Assembly (NCBI GenBank): GCA_028278625.1
Contig: JANQDY010000227.1
Span: forward strand, 1 to 8,676
Source of the DNA: Thermodesulfobacteriota bacterium
Lineage (GTDB): Bacteria; Desulfobacterota; DSM-4660; Desulfatiglandales; Desulfatiglandaceae
Length of the DNA stretch: 8,676 nt
Direction of reading: 5' to 3'
A model generated the notes under the pieces. It saw only the letters and a list, made by a program, of their open reading frames with translations, was not told where the DNA came from and searched no databases. A program made the translations under genes and the position numbers. Position 1 is the first letter of the stretch; every line of letters starts with the position of its first letter. Shown one piece after another: positions 1 to 5,995 of this stretch.

Positions 1-252
1 CAAAATGGCGTCATGGTCCAAAAACAGGTCCTCCATGATATTGTATCCCGGCCACTGATCAGAGCAGACCGGTGTCCAGGCGGCCGGCACAAAGGAGATC
101 ACCACATTCTTCCTGCCGCGGAATTGGGACAGGGTGACGCTTTCGCCGGACAGGGATGGGAGCGTAAAATCGGGGGCCGGATCCCCCGGTCGAACCTTGA
201 GCCGGCTGTCTTTCGGCTTTAGGGGACCCTTGTCGGAACTATTCTGTATCAT
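1..252 (-). CDS. Peroxiredoxin (AhpC/TSA family), 5' part only
   Basis: The minus strand is open from an ATG at 252-250 to the window edge, giving the first 84 residues. This is a thiol peroxidase that reduces hydrogen peroxide or organic hydroperoxides in the cytoplasm. Residues 20-34 ([15 protein letters not shown]) are the typical start of the thioredoxin-fold AhpC/TSA domain. Residues 54-63 ([10 protein letters not shown]) carry the PxxxTxxC active site, with peroxidatic Cys63; the resolving cysteine, if any, lies outside the window. The ATG is preceded by AAGGAA at 263-258 with a 5-nt gap. The other nearby ATG (256-254) meets a stop after five codons. A short ORF ending in an ATGA overlap precedes it. 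The gene is divergent from the GntR regulator. Family assignment is firm; the subclass (Prx5/AhpE/BCP-like) is not. Confidence 0.93.
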   Translation of the reverse strand, partial: MIQNSSDKGPLKPKDSRLKVRPGDPAPDFTLPSLSGESVTLSQFRGRKNVVISFVPAAWTPVCSDQWPGYNIMEDLFLDHDAIL

Positions 253-302
253 TCATATTCCTTCACAAAAAGACTCGCCACCGAATCCCGGTCCCCGGCC
301 AT
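249..302 (-). CDS. Possible 17-codon leader ORF ahead of the peroxiredoxin
   Basis: On the minus strand, an ATG at 302-300 opens a 17-residue frame, [17 protein letters not shown]. Its TGA (251-249) overlaps the peroxiredoxin ATG in an ATGA arrangement, the classic geometry of translational coupling. It has a strong Shine-Dalgarno sequence, AGAGGAGGT at 313-305. The gap of only about 3 nt from AGGAGG to the ATG is shorter than ideal. The peptide resembles nothing I recognise. It may be a coupled leader peptide or a chance frame. Confidence 0.3.
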   Translation of the reverse strand: MAGDRDSVASLFVKEYE

Positions 303-342
303 GGACCTCCTCTGAATCATCAATCAGCCATGACAAAAAACA

Positions 343-348
343 ATTATA
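343..348 (-). promoter_or_regulatory. Candidate -10 box for the peroxiredoxin
   Basis: The plus-strand ATTATA reads as a perfect TATAAT on the minus strand, about 90 bp upstream of the peroxiredoxin start and inside an A/T-rich run. The -35 position (around 365-370, TTTTCT on the minus strand) is poor, so this promoter may be weak or activator-dependent. It lies about 10 bp from the nearest inverted repeat of the divergent regulator. Confidence 0.4.
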
Positions 349-357
349 AAAAAAAGC

Positions 358-376
358 TTGACAGAGAAAATGTCAA
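358..376. promoter_or_regulatory. Candidate operator 1 (TTGACA-N7-TGTCAA)
   Basis: Perfect 6-bp arms at 358-363 and 371-376 are separated by 7 nt, with the centre at 367. The left arm is also the candidate -35 box. Dimeric GntR/FCD regulators bind short inverted repeats next to their own gene. Assignment to this regulator rests on position only. Confidence 0.45.
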
Positions 377-386
377 CTGTTATCTG
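358..386 (+). promoter_or_regulatory. Candidate promoter for the regulator and transport operon
   Basis: A perfect -35 hexamer, TTGACA at 358-363, is followed after 17 nt by TATCTG at 381-386, a weak -10. Transcription would begin near 393, about 45 nt before the preferred regulator start codon. Both hexamers overlap inverted-repeat arms, as expected for an autorepressed GntR/FCD operon. Confidence 0.45.
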
Positions 387-414
387 TCAGTTGTCGACCG
401 TTGACAAATGACAG
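384..414. promoter_or_regulatory. Candidate operator 2 (12-bp inverted repeat, N7 spacer)
   Basis: CTGTCAGTTGTC (384-395) and GACAAATGACAG (403-414) form an inverted repeat matching at 11 of 12 positions around a 7-nt spacer, with the centre at 399. It spans the expected transcription start and covers the alternative ATG at 408. Its centre lies 32 bp (about three helical turns) from operator 1. A third pairing, TGTCAAC (371-377) with GTTGACA (400-406), links the two sites. Confidence 0.5.
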
Positions 415-424
415 AAGAAGTGCC

Positions 425-428
425 GAGG
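425..428 (+). promoter_or_regulatory. Ribosome binding site deciding the regulator start
   Basis: GAGG lies 9 nt before the ATG at 438. The upstream in-frame ATG at 408 has no Shine-Dalgarno sequence and sits inside the operator-like repeat, which favours 438. Confidence 0.45.
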
Positions 429-437
429 TTTTCTATT

Positions 438-1118
438 ATGGAAATAAAAGGGATCACAGAGACAATCTTCCAATATCTTCGGGTCCGGGTGATTACCGGC
501 GAGCTGAAGCCCGGTCAGAGACTGAATGAAACCAAACTTGCCTCTGATTTCGGTGTCAGCCGAGGGCCGTTGCGTGAAGCCCTGAGGATTTTGGAGAATG
601 AACGGCTTGTTAAGAACTACCCTCGCAAAGGGACCTATGTGACCAAGTTGACCAGCAAAGATTTCGAGGAAGTCTATCGGTCCAGGGAGATGATCGAATG
701 CTATGCCATTGATCTCATTGAAAGGGACGGCCTTGACACATGGAAAGATGCCCTTTCCACGCAGCTTTTGATTTCCCCCCCTCTTCCAACCGAGGACTCA
801 ACTCCCGAGGAAAAGCTGGAATTCATCCATGCAAATGCAGGTTTTCACATCGCCCTGGTGCATGCCACCGGAAACTCCTGGCTGATGAAGTTCTTTGAGA
901 CCATCGGCACCACACTGGCCAGATGCCAGTTCTTGTATGCCTTTACTCCAGGGATGAAACAACGGGCAGCCGAAGATCATCAAGCGTTGCTGGAACTGCT
1001 GGAGATTGGCGCCTATGACAGGGCAAAGGCACGGATGAGATCTCATATCAATGAATTCCTTGAACTTCTGTTGGGGCACCATGCCGAAAAGGACAATGAC
1101 GAGGGAAACGCACCGTGA
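438..1118 (+). CDS. GntR-family transcriptional regulator, FadR/FCD subfamily
   Basis: This is a cytoplasmic DNA-binding regulator, probably a ligand-responsive repressor of the downstream genes. Counting from the ATG at 438 (226 aa), residues 4-70 form the GntR winged helix, with the recognition-helix signature VSRGPLREALRILENERLV. The rest is an all-helical FCD ligand domain. The usual metal ligands Asp-His-His-His appear as Asn133, His137, His181 and His203; Asn in place of Asp occurs in this family. The normal length for the subfamily is 220-250 residues. An in-frame ATG at 408 would add ten residues but lacks a ribosome site and overlaps the operator-like repeat. The gene begins a co-directional run ending with livF, and the inverted repeats at 358-414 suggest autoregulation. 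FCD effectors are usually carboxylic acids; the one here is unknown. Confidence 0.9.
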   Translation: MEIKGITETIFQYLRVRVITGELKPGQRLNETKLASDFGVSRGPLREALRILENERLVKNYPRKGTYVTKLTSKDFEEVYRSREMIECYAIDLIERDGLDTWKDALSTQLLISPPLPTEDSTPEEKLEFIHANAGFHIALVHATGNSWLMKFFETIGTTLARCQFLYAFTPGMKQRAAEDHQALLELLEIGAYDRAKARMRSHINEFLELLLGHHAEKDNDEGNAP

Positions 1119-1152
1119 CCTTCTGTGCTTGCAGGCGTTTCGCTCTTCGGAT

Positions 1153-1176
1153 GGGATGCTTTCAGGTATGCGTCCC
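1153..1176 (+). other. Intercistronic hairpin between the regulator and the binding protein
   Basis: GGGATGC (1153-1159) can pair with GCGTCCC (1170-1176), giving 7 bp including one wobble pair and a 10-nt loop. No T tract follows, so it is not an intrinsic terminator. It could mark mRNA processing or partial attenuation in the 90-nt gap before the binding-protein gene. Confidence 0.3.
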
Positions 1177-1191
1177 TCAAGGATGAACACG

Positions 1192-1200
1192 AAAGGAGGT
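1192..1200 (+). promoter_or_regulatory. Strong Shine-Dalgarno of the binding-protein gene
   Basis: AAAGGAGGT lies 8 nt before the ATG at 1209. It is the strongest ribosome site of the run and fixes the start immediately ahead of the Tat signal. The in-frame TTG/ATG codons further upstream would place an implausible hydrophilic extension before the signal. Confidence 0.8.
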
Positions 1201-1208
1201 TTTTTGTT

Positions 1209-2471
1209 ATGGAAGTCACGCGCAGAGGGTTTCTAAAAGCAGGGATCGCAACAGGTGCGTCAGCCCTCATTTCAGGGCTTCCCTTTGGGATCAGCAGGGC
1301 TGGAGCCAAGGAGGTGCTTCTGGGTTCCATAGAACCTGCGTCAGGCCCGGTTGCTGATGTAGGAATAGGAAACAGGAGGGCCCAACAACTGGCGGTAGAT
1401 GAGATCAACAAGGCCGGGGGGATCAAGTCCCTTGGAGGGGCAAAGGTCAAACTTCTCCTTGCTGACAGCGAATTCAAGCCTGCTGTTGCACGATCTCAAG
1501 CAGAGAAGCTGATCAGGGAAGGGGTGGCCGGGTTGATCGGGCCTTTTTCCAGTGCCGATGCAATGGCAATCGCCACTCTGGCCGAACAGCGCAGGGTACC
1601 GTTTGTCATCGATGTGGCCGCAGCGGATGTGATCACCAAAAAGGGATACAAGTACACCTTTCGGGTTTTCCCCAAAGGGAGCGTCTTTGGCGTCAAGGCG
1701 ATCGACTACGTGATGCAGATCCTGAATGAGAAAGGGTTATGCCCTAAAAGAGCGGTCCTGATCAATCAGGGAGATCTTTTTGGAAAGGCCCAGTCAGGAA
1801 GCTTCCTTAAGGCCTACAAATCCCTCAAAACCAAACTGAAGATCCCCTTTGAGATTGTGGACCACATCGTCTATCCCATGGGAACACAAGACCTCTCTGC
1901 CGAGATCGCCAGGGTCAAGACCGCCAAGCCTGAGATCCTTTTCCCCATTGCGAGGCCTGGAGATGCCAGGTTGACCATCCAGGAGCTGTACAAACAACGG
2001 GTGGAGTTGATGGGTATCATCAGCCCTGGAAGCCCCGGCTGGTATGAGCCGGAGTTCATCTCGGATATGGGAAAACTGGCCGATTACACCCTGGACAATG
2101 TGCCATGGTATAATCCCAAGAGTCCCGTATACAAGAAGATAGGAAAGAGATTCAGCGAACTCTATCCGGGAAAGTACATCGATACCAACAACGGTTATGC
2201 CTATACCGCCACCATGGTGTTGGCAGATGCCATTGAAAGGGCGGGTTCCACGAAACCCGAGGCTGTGGTGGCTGCCCTCAGGAAGACGGATTTCAAAGGA
2301 TCCCCCATGGTGGGAGGACCGGTGGTATTTGACCAAAACGGTGACAACATCAACGCCACATCGGCCATGGTTCAGGTGCTTAACGGAAAGGTGAAGGTGG
2401 TTCTTCCCAATGATGCGGCACAGGCTGATTATGTGTTCCCCGCGCCTCAGCTGTGGAAAAGGGGTGTGTAG
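1209..2471 (+). CDS. ABC transporter substrate-binding protein, branched-chain amino acid type, Tat-exported
   Basis: This is a periplasmic high-affinity binding protein of the Liv (HAAT) class, Peripla_BP_6 fold, 420 aa. It would deliver its ligand to LivH/LivM. The N-terminus MEVTRRGFLKAGIATG is a twin-arginine signal (RR at 5-6, FLK after), followed by a hydrophobic stretch and an AxA-type cleavage site, AGA at 31-33, before KEVLLGS. The mature part shows the family pattern: GSIEPASGPVADVG, then LAVDEINKAGGI (61-72), and GPFSSADAMA (about 111-120), whose serine pair normally contacts the ligand's carboxylate/amino group. VPFVIDVAAADVITKKG and YTFRVFPKG are also typical. Tat export implies folding in the cytoplasm and is common for such proteins in anaerobic Proteobacteria. 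LivJ/LivK relatives bind amides, urea, aromatic acids and short carboxylates as well as amino acids, so specificity is open. Confidence 0.95.
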   Translation: MEVTRRGFLKAGIATGASALISGLPFGISRAGAKEVLLGSIEPASGPVADVGIGNRRAQQLAVDEINKAGGIKSLGGAKVKLLLADSEFKPAVARSQAEKLIREGVAGLIGPFSSADAMAIATLAEQRRVPFVIDVAAADVITKKGYKYTFRVFPKGSVFGVKAIDYVMQILNEKGLCPKRAVLINQGDLFGKAQSGSFLKAYKSLKTKLKIPFEIVDHIVYPMGTQDLSAEIARVKTAKPEILFPIARPGDARLTIQELYKQRVELMGIISPGSPGWYEPEFISDMGKLADYTLDNVPWYNPKSPVYKKIGKRFSELYPGKYIDTNNGYAYTATMVLADAIERAGSTKPEAVVAALRKTDFKGSPMVGGPVVFDQNGDNINATSAMVQVLNGKVKVVLPNDAAQADYVFPAPQLWKRGV

Positions 2472-2483
2472 CAGACTCTCTAT

Positions 2484-2501
2484 GGCGTGGGTTGTGACGC
2501 C
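2484..2501 (+). other. Hairpin after the binding-protein gene, possible attenuator
   Basis: GGCGT (2484-2488) pairs with ACGCC (2497-2501) across an 8-nt loop, and TTTTCT follows about 9 nt later. This is too weak and too widely spaced for a proper terminator. Its place in a 130-nt gap after the binding-protein gene fits the usual need for more binding protein than membrane components. The rest of the gap (2502-2590) shows no gene. Confidence 0.3.
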
Positions 2502-2601
2502 CCTGCCTGTTTTCTAATAAGTTTGGCGCGAGGGCTGTGAGGCCGAAACCAGAAGGTCGGGAGGGTACCGATCTACGAAGGAAAAATGAAAGGAGTAAGG
2601 A

Positions 2602-2943
2602 ATGATCAAAAACATGAGGGTTGATGAGCTTTCATGGGAACAGCATCCGATATTTCATGAACTACTCATCAAAAAGCTATTGTCATTTGAAAAGGATCAG
2701 GTGGATTTAAGCATCATGATGGTACGGGCCAAAAAAGGGATTCAGGTGCCGGCCCACGTACATGAACAGGACGACATCGTGTATCAATTGGCCGGAAAGT
2801 GCAAGATGTGGGTTGAGGGCGAAGGGGATTTTGAGATGCTTCCTGGGAGCTTTATTCGAATACCTGCGGGGATCAAGCACCAGCCCCATGATGTGGAAGA
2901 AGATATCGTGGCTTTTGATATCTTCCTGCCACACCTGTTCTAA
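2602..2943 (+). CDS. Small single-domain cupin protein
   Basis: This is a 113-residue single cupin barrel, cytoplasmic, with no signal. Cupin motif 1, G(x5)HxH, is exact at Gly46, His52 and His54; the usual Glu ligand position is occupied by Asp58 (EQDD), followed by the expected Gly65. Motif 2, G(x5)PxGxxH, is exact at Gly82, Pro88, Gly90 and His93. Three histidines plus an acidic residue suggest a metal site (Fe, Mn, Ni or Zn), with Asp for Glu as a variation. It starts 6 nt after AGGAG. It lies between the binding protein and the methyltransferase-like enzyme, so an enzymatic role on the imported compound (isomerase, lyase or dioxygenase-like) or a sensing role is plausible. Small cupins are functionally too diverse to assign a reaction. 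Confidence 0.92.
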   Translation: MIKNMRVDELSWEQHPIFHELLIKKLLSFEKDQVDLSIMMVRAKKGIQVPAHVHEQDDIVYQLAGKCKMWVEGEGDFEMLPGSFIRIPAGIKHQPHDVEEDIVAFDIFLPHLF

Positions 2944-3000
2944 CCGTGATTCGGATGGGTCACAAGGAAATGGATGCAGGGGCGTAGAAAGGCGATGAAG

Positions 3001-4038
3001 ATGAATTCTTACGAGCGCGTAATGGCCGTGGTCAATGGAGAGCAGCCGGACAGGGTTCCTGTTATTCCTGCTGCCAGGGATTGGTGTTTCAGGCAGGCAG
3101 GATTCTCTTTCGGTGAGATTATGGATTCACCTGAAAAGTACGTCTTCTCCCAGTACTATTGTGTCAAGGAATACGGATATGACGCTGTATGGGACCTGTT
3201 TGCCGTCCATGCCGAATCAGAGGCCATGGGGAGCAAGCTCAAGATCAGCAAGAATGTGCCGCCTTCCGTGATTGAACCGATGGTGAAGGATTACAAGATT
3301 GATATGCCAAAACTCGGTTTGCCAAATCCTTACAAGGATGGAAGGCTTCCCAAGATCCTCGAAATCATCGCCAGACTCAAGGAACTGTGCGCCCATCGCA
3401 TCCCCGTGCTCGGCTATTGCCAGGCCCCTTTCAGGCATGCAGCCATGCTGAGGGGCCTTGAAAGGGTATTGAGGGATATTGCAAAGGATCGCGAAAACCT
3501 GAAGGCGCTCCTGGAAATTTCCCTGGCGGGGCTCATCCGTTGGGGGATCGCGGTAGCGGAGGCCGGGGCAGATATCATCTGTATTTCCGATCCTACGGTT
3601 TCCGGGGATGTCATATCTCGAAAGATGTGGGTGGAAATCGGCCTGCCCTATCTCAAGAGGCTGGTGGATGCCCTCAAAATGACCAAAAAGCCGATGCTAT
3701 TTCATGTGTGCGGGGATACTACGGACCGGCTGGACACTTTTGTTGAAGCGGGTTTTGACATCCTGAGTCTGGATACGAAGGTTGATTTTGGAAAGGCCAG
3801 GAAAACCGTGGGCGACCGGATCTGTCTCATGGGGAACATATGCCCCAATACAACGCTTCTGTTCGGTACGCCCCAAGACGTGGAGAGGGACTCACGGGAG
3901 GTGATCATAAAGGCCGGCCGCCATGGACGATTCATCCTGTCCTCCGGTTGTTTCCTTTCTCCGGACACACCGGGAGAGAACGTCCGGGCAATGGTCCTGG
4001 CAGCGGGAAATCACGGTGGTTATCCGATCATTCCATAG
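3001..4038 (+). CDS. Uroporphyrinogen decarboxylase-family protein, MtaA/MtbA-like methyltransferase
   Basis: This is a 345-residue TIM-barrel protein of the UroD superfamily. It starts SYERVMAVVNGEQPDRVPV, the usual opening of the methyltransferase branch. The zinc-site pattern of methylcobamide:CoM methyltransferases (H-x-C...C) is present: His235, Cys237 (FHVCGD) and Cys317 (SSGCFLSPDTP). True HemE keeps RQAGRY near its N-terminus; here RQAG (31-34) is followed by Phe-Ser, so haem synthesis is unlikely. By family it would move a methyl group from or to a corrinoid protein or thiol, yet no corrinoid protein or substrate:corrinoid methyltransferase is in the window. I chose the ATG at 3001 because AAGG lies 8 nt upstream and family members begin there; ATGs at 2974 and 2995 are in frame (354 or 347 aa). 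It follows the cupin by 57 nt and precedes livH. Confidence 0.92.
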   Translation: MNSYERVMAVVNGEQPDRVPVIPAARDWCFRQAGFSFGEIMDSPEKYVFSQYYCVKEYGYDAVWDLFAVHAESEAMGSKLKISKNVPPSVIEPMVKDYKIDMPKLGLPNPYKDGRLPKILEIIARLKELCAHRIPVLGYCQAPFRHAAMLRGLERVLRDIAKDRENLKALLEISLAGLIRWGIAVAEAGADIICISDPTVSGDVISRKMWVEIGLPYLKRLVDALKMTKKPMLFHVCGDTTDRLDTFVEAGFDILSLDTKVDFGKARKTVGDRICLMGNICPNTTLLFGTPQDVERDSREVIIKAGRHGRFILSSGCFLSPDTPGENVRAMVLAAGNHGGYPIIP

Positions 4039-4083
4039 GGGGCAATGCCCCGAAACAGGAAGAAGCCGTTTGGAGCTGTGGAA

Positions 4084-4950
4084 ATGCTGACTCGGATTGG
4101 ACAATTGACATTGATGGGCCTCCTGGCGGGTGGGATCTACGGACTCACGGCCATGGGGCTTTCCCTCGTTTTCGGCGTCATGAAGGTGATCAACTTTGCC
4201 CACGGGCAACTCATGGTCCTGGGGATGTTTGTCACCTATTGGATTTTTGTGACCTTTGGCGTGGATCCCTGTTTTTCATTCATAATCTCGGCATCCATTG
4301 TTTTTGTCATCGGATACTTTCTCCAGGCCGTATTGATCAATCGAATCATCGATTTCCCGGAAGCAAGCCAGGTTCTCGTGCTCATCGGTTTGGGCCTGAT
4401 CATTGAGAATGTCCTTCTTCTGGTCTTCGGCCCGGACCATCGAAACGTCAAGACCTTCCTCAGTCTGGAGACCTTTTGGATCGGAGACATCGTGGTTGAT
4501 GTGGCCCGCTTGGCTACGTTTATTCTGGCCATGATGATTGCAGTATTTCTGTTCTTGCTGGTGAAAAAGACAGACACGGGCAGGGCACTGAGAGCAGCGG
4601 CCGACAACCGCCTGGGGGCGCGGCTGGCGGGGATCAGGGTGGCACGGGTTCAGAATGTCTGCTTTGGAATAGGCGCTGCAACTGCGGCCGCCGCAGGCGC
4701 CTTTCTCACGGCCCTGGTGCCAATCAATCCCCACATGGGCCACAGTTTTACCATGACCGCCTTTATCATTGTCATCCTGGGGGGGATGGGGAATATGACG
4801 GGCGCCCTTTTAGGCGGTATGATTCTGGGCGTGGCAGAGGCCTTGAGCACTCTTTTTCTGCTCCCGTCTTTAAAGCAGATCGTCAGCTTTGTCATCCTGA
4901 TCGTGATCATGTTCTGGCGACCCCAGGGGCTGCTTGGAGAGAAGGTTTGA
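4084..4950 (+). CDS. livH: Branched-chain amino acid-type ABC transporter permease LivH
   Basis: This is an inner-membrane permease subunit of 288 residues with about eight hydrophobic segments, partner of LivM. The opening MGLLAGGIYGLTAMGLSLVF followed by GVMKVINFAHGQLMVLG is the LivH hallmark. The cytoplasmic coupling loop that contacts the ATPases is recognisable at ALRAAADNRLGARLAGI, followed by a small-residue-rich helix (GIGAATAAAAGAF). The C-terminus RPQGLLGEKV is typical. I preferred the ATG at 4084, with GGAG 8 nt upstream and the membrane segment beginning almost at once. An ATG at 4045 would add a basic 13-residue leader but has its G-run only 2 nt away. The gene overlaps the livM start at its stop codon. 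Substrate specificity lies mainly in the binding protein. Confidence 0.94.
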   Translation: MLTRIGQLTLMGLLAGGIYGLTAMGLSLVFGVMKVINFAHGQLMVLGMFVTYWIFVTFGVDPCFSFIISASIVFVIGYFLQAVLINRIIDFPEASQVLVLIGLGLIIENVLLLVFGPDHRNVKTFLSLETFWIGDIVVDVARLATFILAMMIAVFLFLLVKKTDTGRALRAAADNRLGARLAGIRVARVQNVCFGIGAATAAAAGAFLTALVPINPHMGHSFTMTAFIIVILGGMGNMTGALLGGMILGVAEALSTLFLLPSLKQIVSFVILIVIMFWRPQGLLGEKV

Positions 4951-5915
4951 AAAGAATCGCCCTTTTGTGCATCAGCCTCGGGATCCTGCTTGCCGTTCCT
5001 CTGGTGGCCGGTTCTTATGTGCTCGGAATCCTCATCATGGTCTTCTTTTTCGCCTTGATCGGTCAGGGCTGGAATATCCTGAGCGGTTATACAGGCCATA
5101 TTTCACTGGGACATTCCCTGTTTGTAGGTATCGGGGCCTATGTATCCACCTGTCTGAACCTTTGGTTCGGCCTCACCCCGTGGATCGGGATGTTGATGGG
5201 AGGAGGTGTCGCCTTTGTGGTGGGGATCATCATCGGGTATCTGGGCTTTCGGTTCGGGATAAAGGGGATTTATTTCGTTCTTCTGACCATCGCCTTTGCG
5301 GAAATCGGGAGGTTGATCGCCCTTCATCTTGAATTTCTAGGGTCGTTTTCCGGCATTTTTCTGGACTTCCAGCCGTCCTTGGCCAATATGCAGTTTCGGA
5401 GCAATATCCCATACTATTATATCATGCTCGGTCTCTGTATCTTCTCCATCGTCCTTGTGAGGCTTCTGGAAAAGTCCAAGATGGGCCTCTATTTCGTGGC
5501 AATAAGGGAAAACGAAGAAGCGGCTTGGAGTCTTGGTGCCAACATCTTCAAGTACAAGGTGTATGCCATCGGGATCAGCGCCTTTGTGACAGCCCTGGGG
5601 GGGACATTTTACGCCAATTACCTGTTTCACTTGCATCCCAACGGGATCATGGGGGTGGGCCTTTCCATCGAACTGATTCTTCCAACCCTGATCGGCGGCC
5701 CGGGCACGGTCTTCGGCCCGCTGATCGGGTCTTTCATCTTGACCCCTCTTGCGGAGATATCACGAAATTACTTCGCCAAAGGGGGCCTGGAAGGTCTGCA
5801 CCTTGCCATATATGGAACATTGACCATCCTTGTGGTCCTGTTTCTTCCCAACGGGGTTACCTTCTATCTGCGGAGACTGCTGGTCCGCGTGCTCCCGGAA
5901 AGACCCGTTCGCTAG
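4947..5915 (+). CDS. livM: Branched-chain amino acid-type ABC transporter permease LivM
   Basis: This is the second permease subunit, 322 residues with about nine to ten membrane segments. Family landmarks are the stretch NILSGYTGHISLGHSLFVG then IGAYVS near residues 40-70, and the coupling loop IRENEEAAWSLGANIFKYK then VYAIGISAFVTALGG. LivH and LivM form the heterodimeric channel. The start is a TTG at 4947 that overlaps the livH stop (TTGA), with GGAGAG 6 nt upstream at 4935-4940, implying translational coupling. The C-terminus is basic (LRRLLVRVLPERPVR). It is complete, with no frame disruption. An 80-nt gap with a hairpin separates it from livG. Confidence 0.94.
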   Translation: MKRIALLCISLGILLAVPLVAGSYVLGILIMVFFFALIGQGWNILSGYTGHISLGHSLFVGIGAYVSTCLNLWFGLTPWIGMLMGGGVAFVVGIIIGYLGFRFGIKGIYFVLLTIAFAEIGRLIALHLEFLGSFSGIFLDFQPSLANMQFRSNIPYYYIMLGLCIFSIVLVRLLEKSKMGLYFVAIRENEEAAWSLGANIFKYKVYAIGISAFVTALGGTFYANYLFHLHPNGIMGVGLSIELILPTLIGGPGTVFGPLIGSFILTPLAEISRNYFAKGGLEGLHLAIYGTLTILVVLFLPNGVTFYLRRLLVRVLPERPVR

Positions 5916-5943
5916 CGTTTGGATTGGGTAGTAAGCGAAACGC

Positions 5944-5962
5944 CCTGGAGCTGGTCTCCGGG
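5944..5962 (+). other. Intercistronic hairpin in the livM-livG gap
   Basis: CCTGGAG (5944-5950) pairs with CTCCGGG (5956-5962) across a 5-nt loop, giving 7 bp with one wobble pair. It is followed by TGTTCATTTC rather than a clean T run. It is most likely a processing or stability element, or a partial attenuator, dividing permease from ATPase genes. Confidence 0.35.
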
Positions 5963-5985
5963 TGTTCATTTCAGGAATCATAGTT

Positions 5986-5990
5986 GGAGG
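5986..5990 (+). promoter_or_regulatory. Ribosome binding site that fixes the livG TTG start
   Basis: GGAGG lies 5 nt before the TTG at 5996. The TTG at 5984 is two bases before this motif and lacks its own site, so the gene should start at 5996. Confidence 0.6.
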
Positions 5991-5995
5991 TTGGA

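Noticed and set aside
290..307. GGTCC...GGACC hairpin in the peroxiredoxin leader as a riboswitch
   Set aside because: It is a single 5-bp stem with an 8-nt loop and has no conserved riboswitch core.
1043..1477. Long antisense frames across the regulator and binding-protein genes, and similar ones elsewhere
   Set aside because: They are shadows of well-supported genes, with low-complexity translations and no ribosome sites or family motifs.
2974..3000. Earlier in-frame start of the UroD-like gene at ATG 2974 (AAGGA 5 nt upstream) or 2995
   Set aside because: Possible, but family members usually begin a few residues before the ERV motif and the ATG at 3001 has AAGG at an 8-nt spacing. The extra MQGRRKAMK has no family counterpart.
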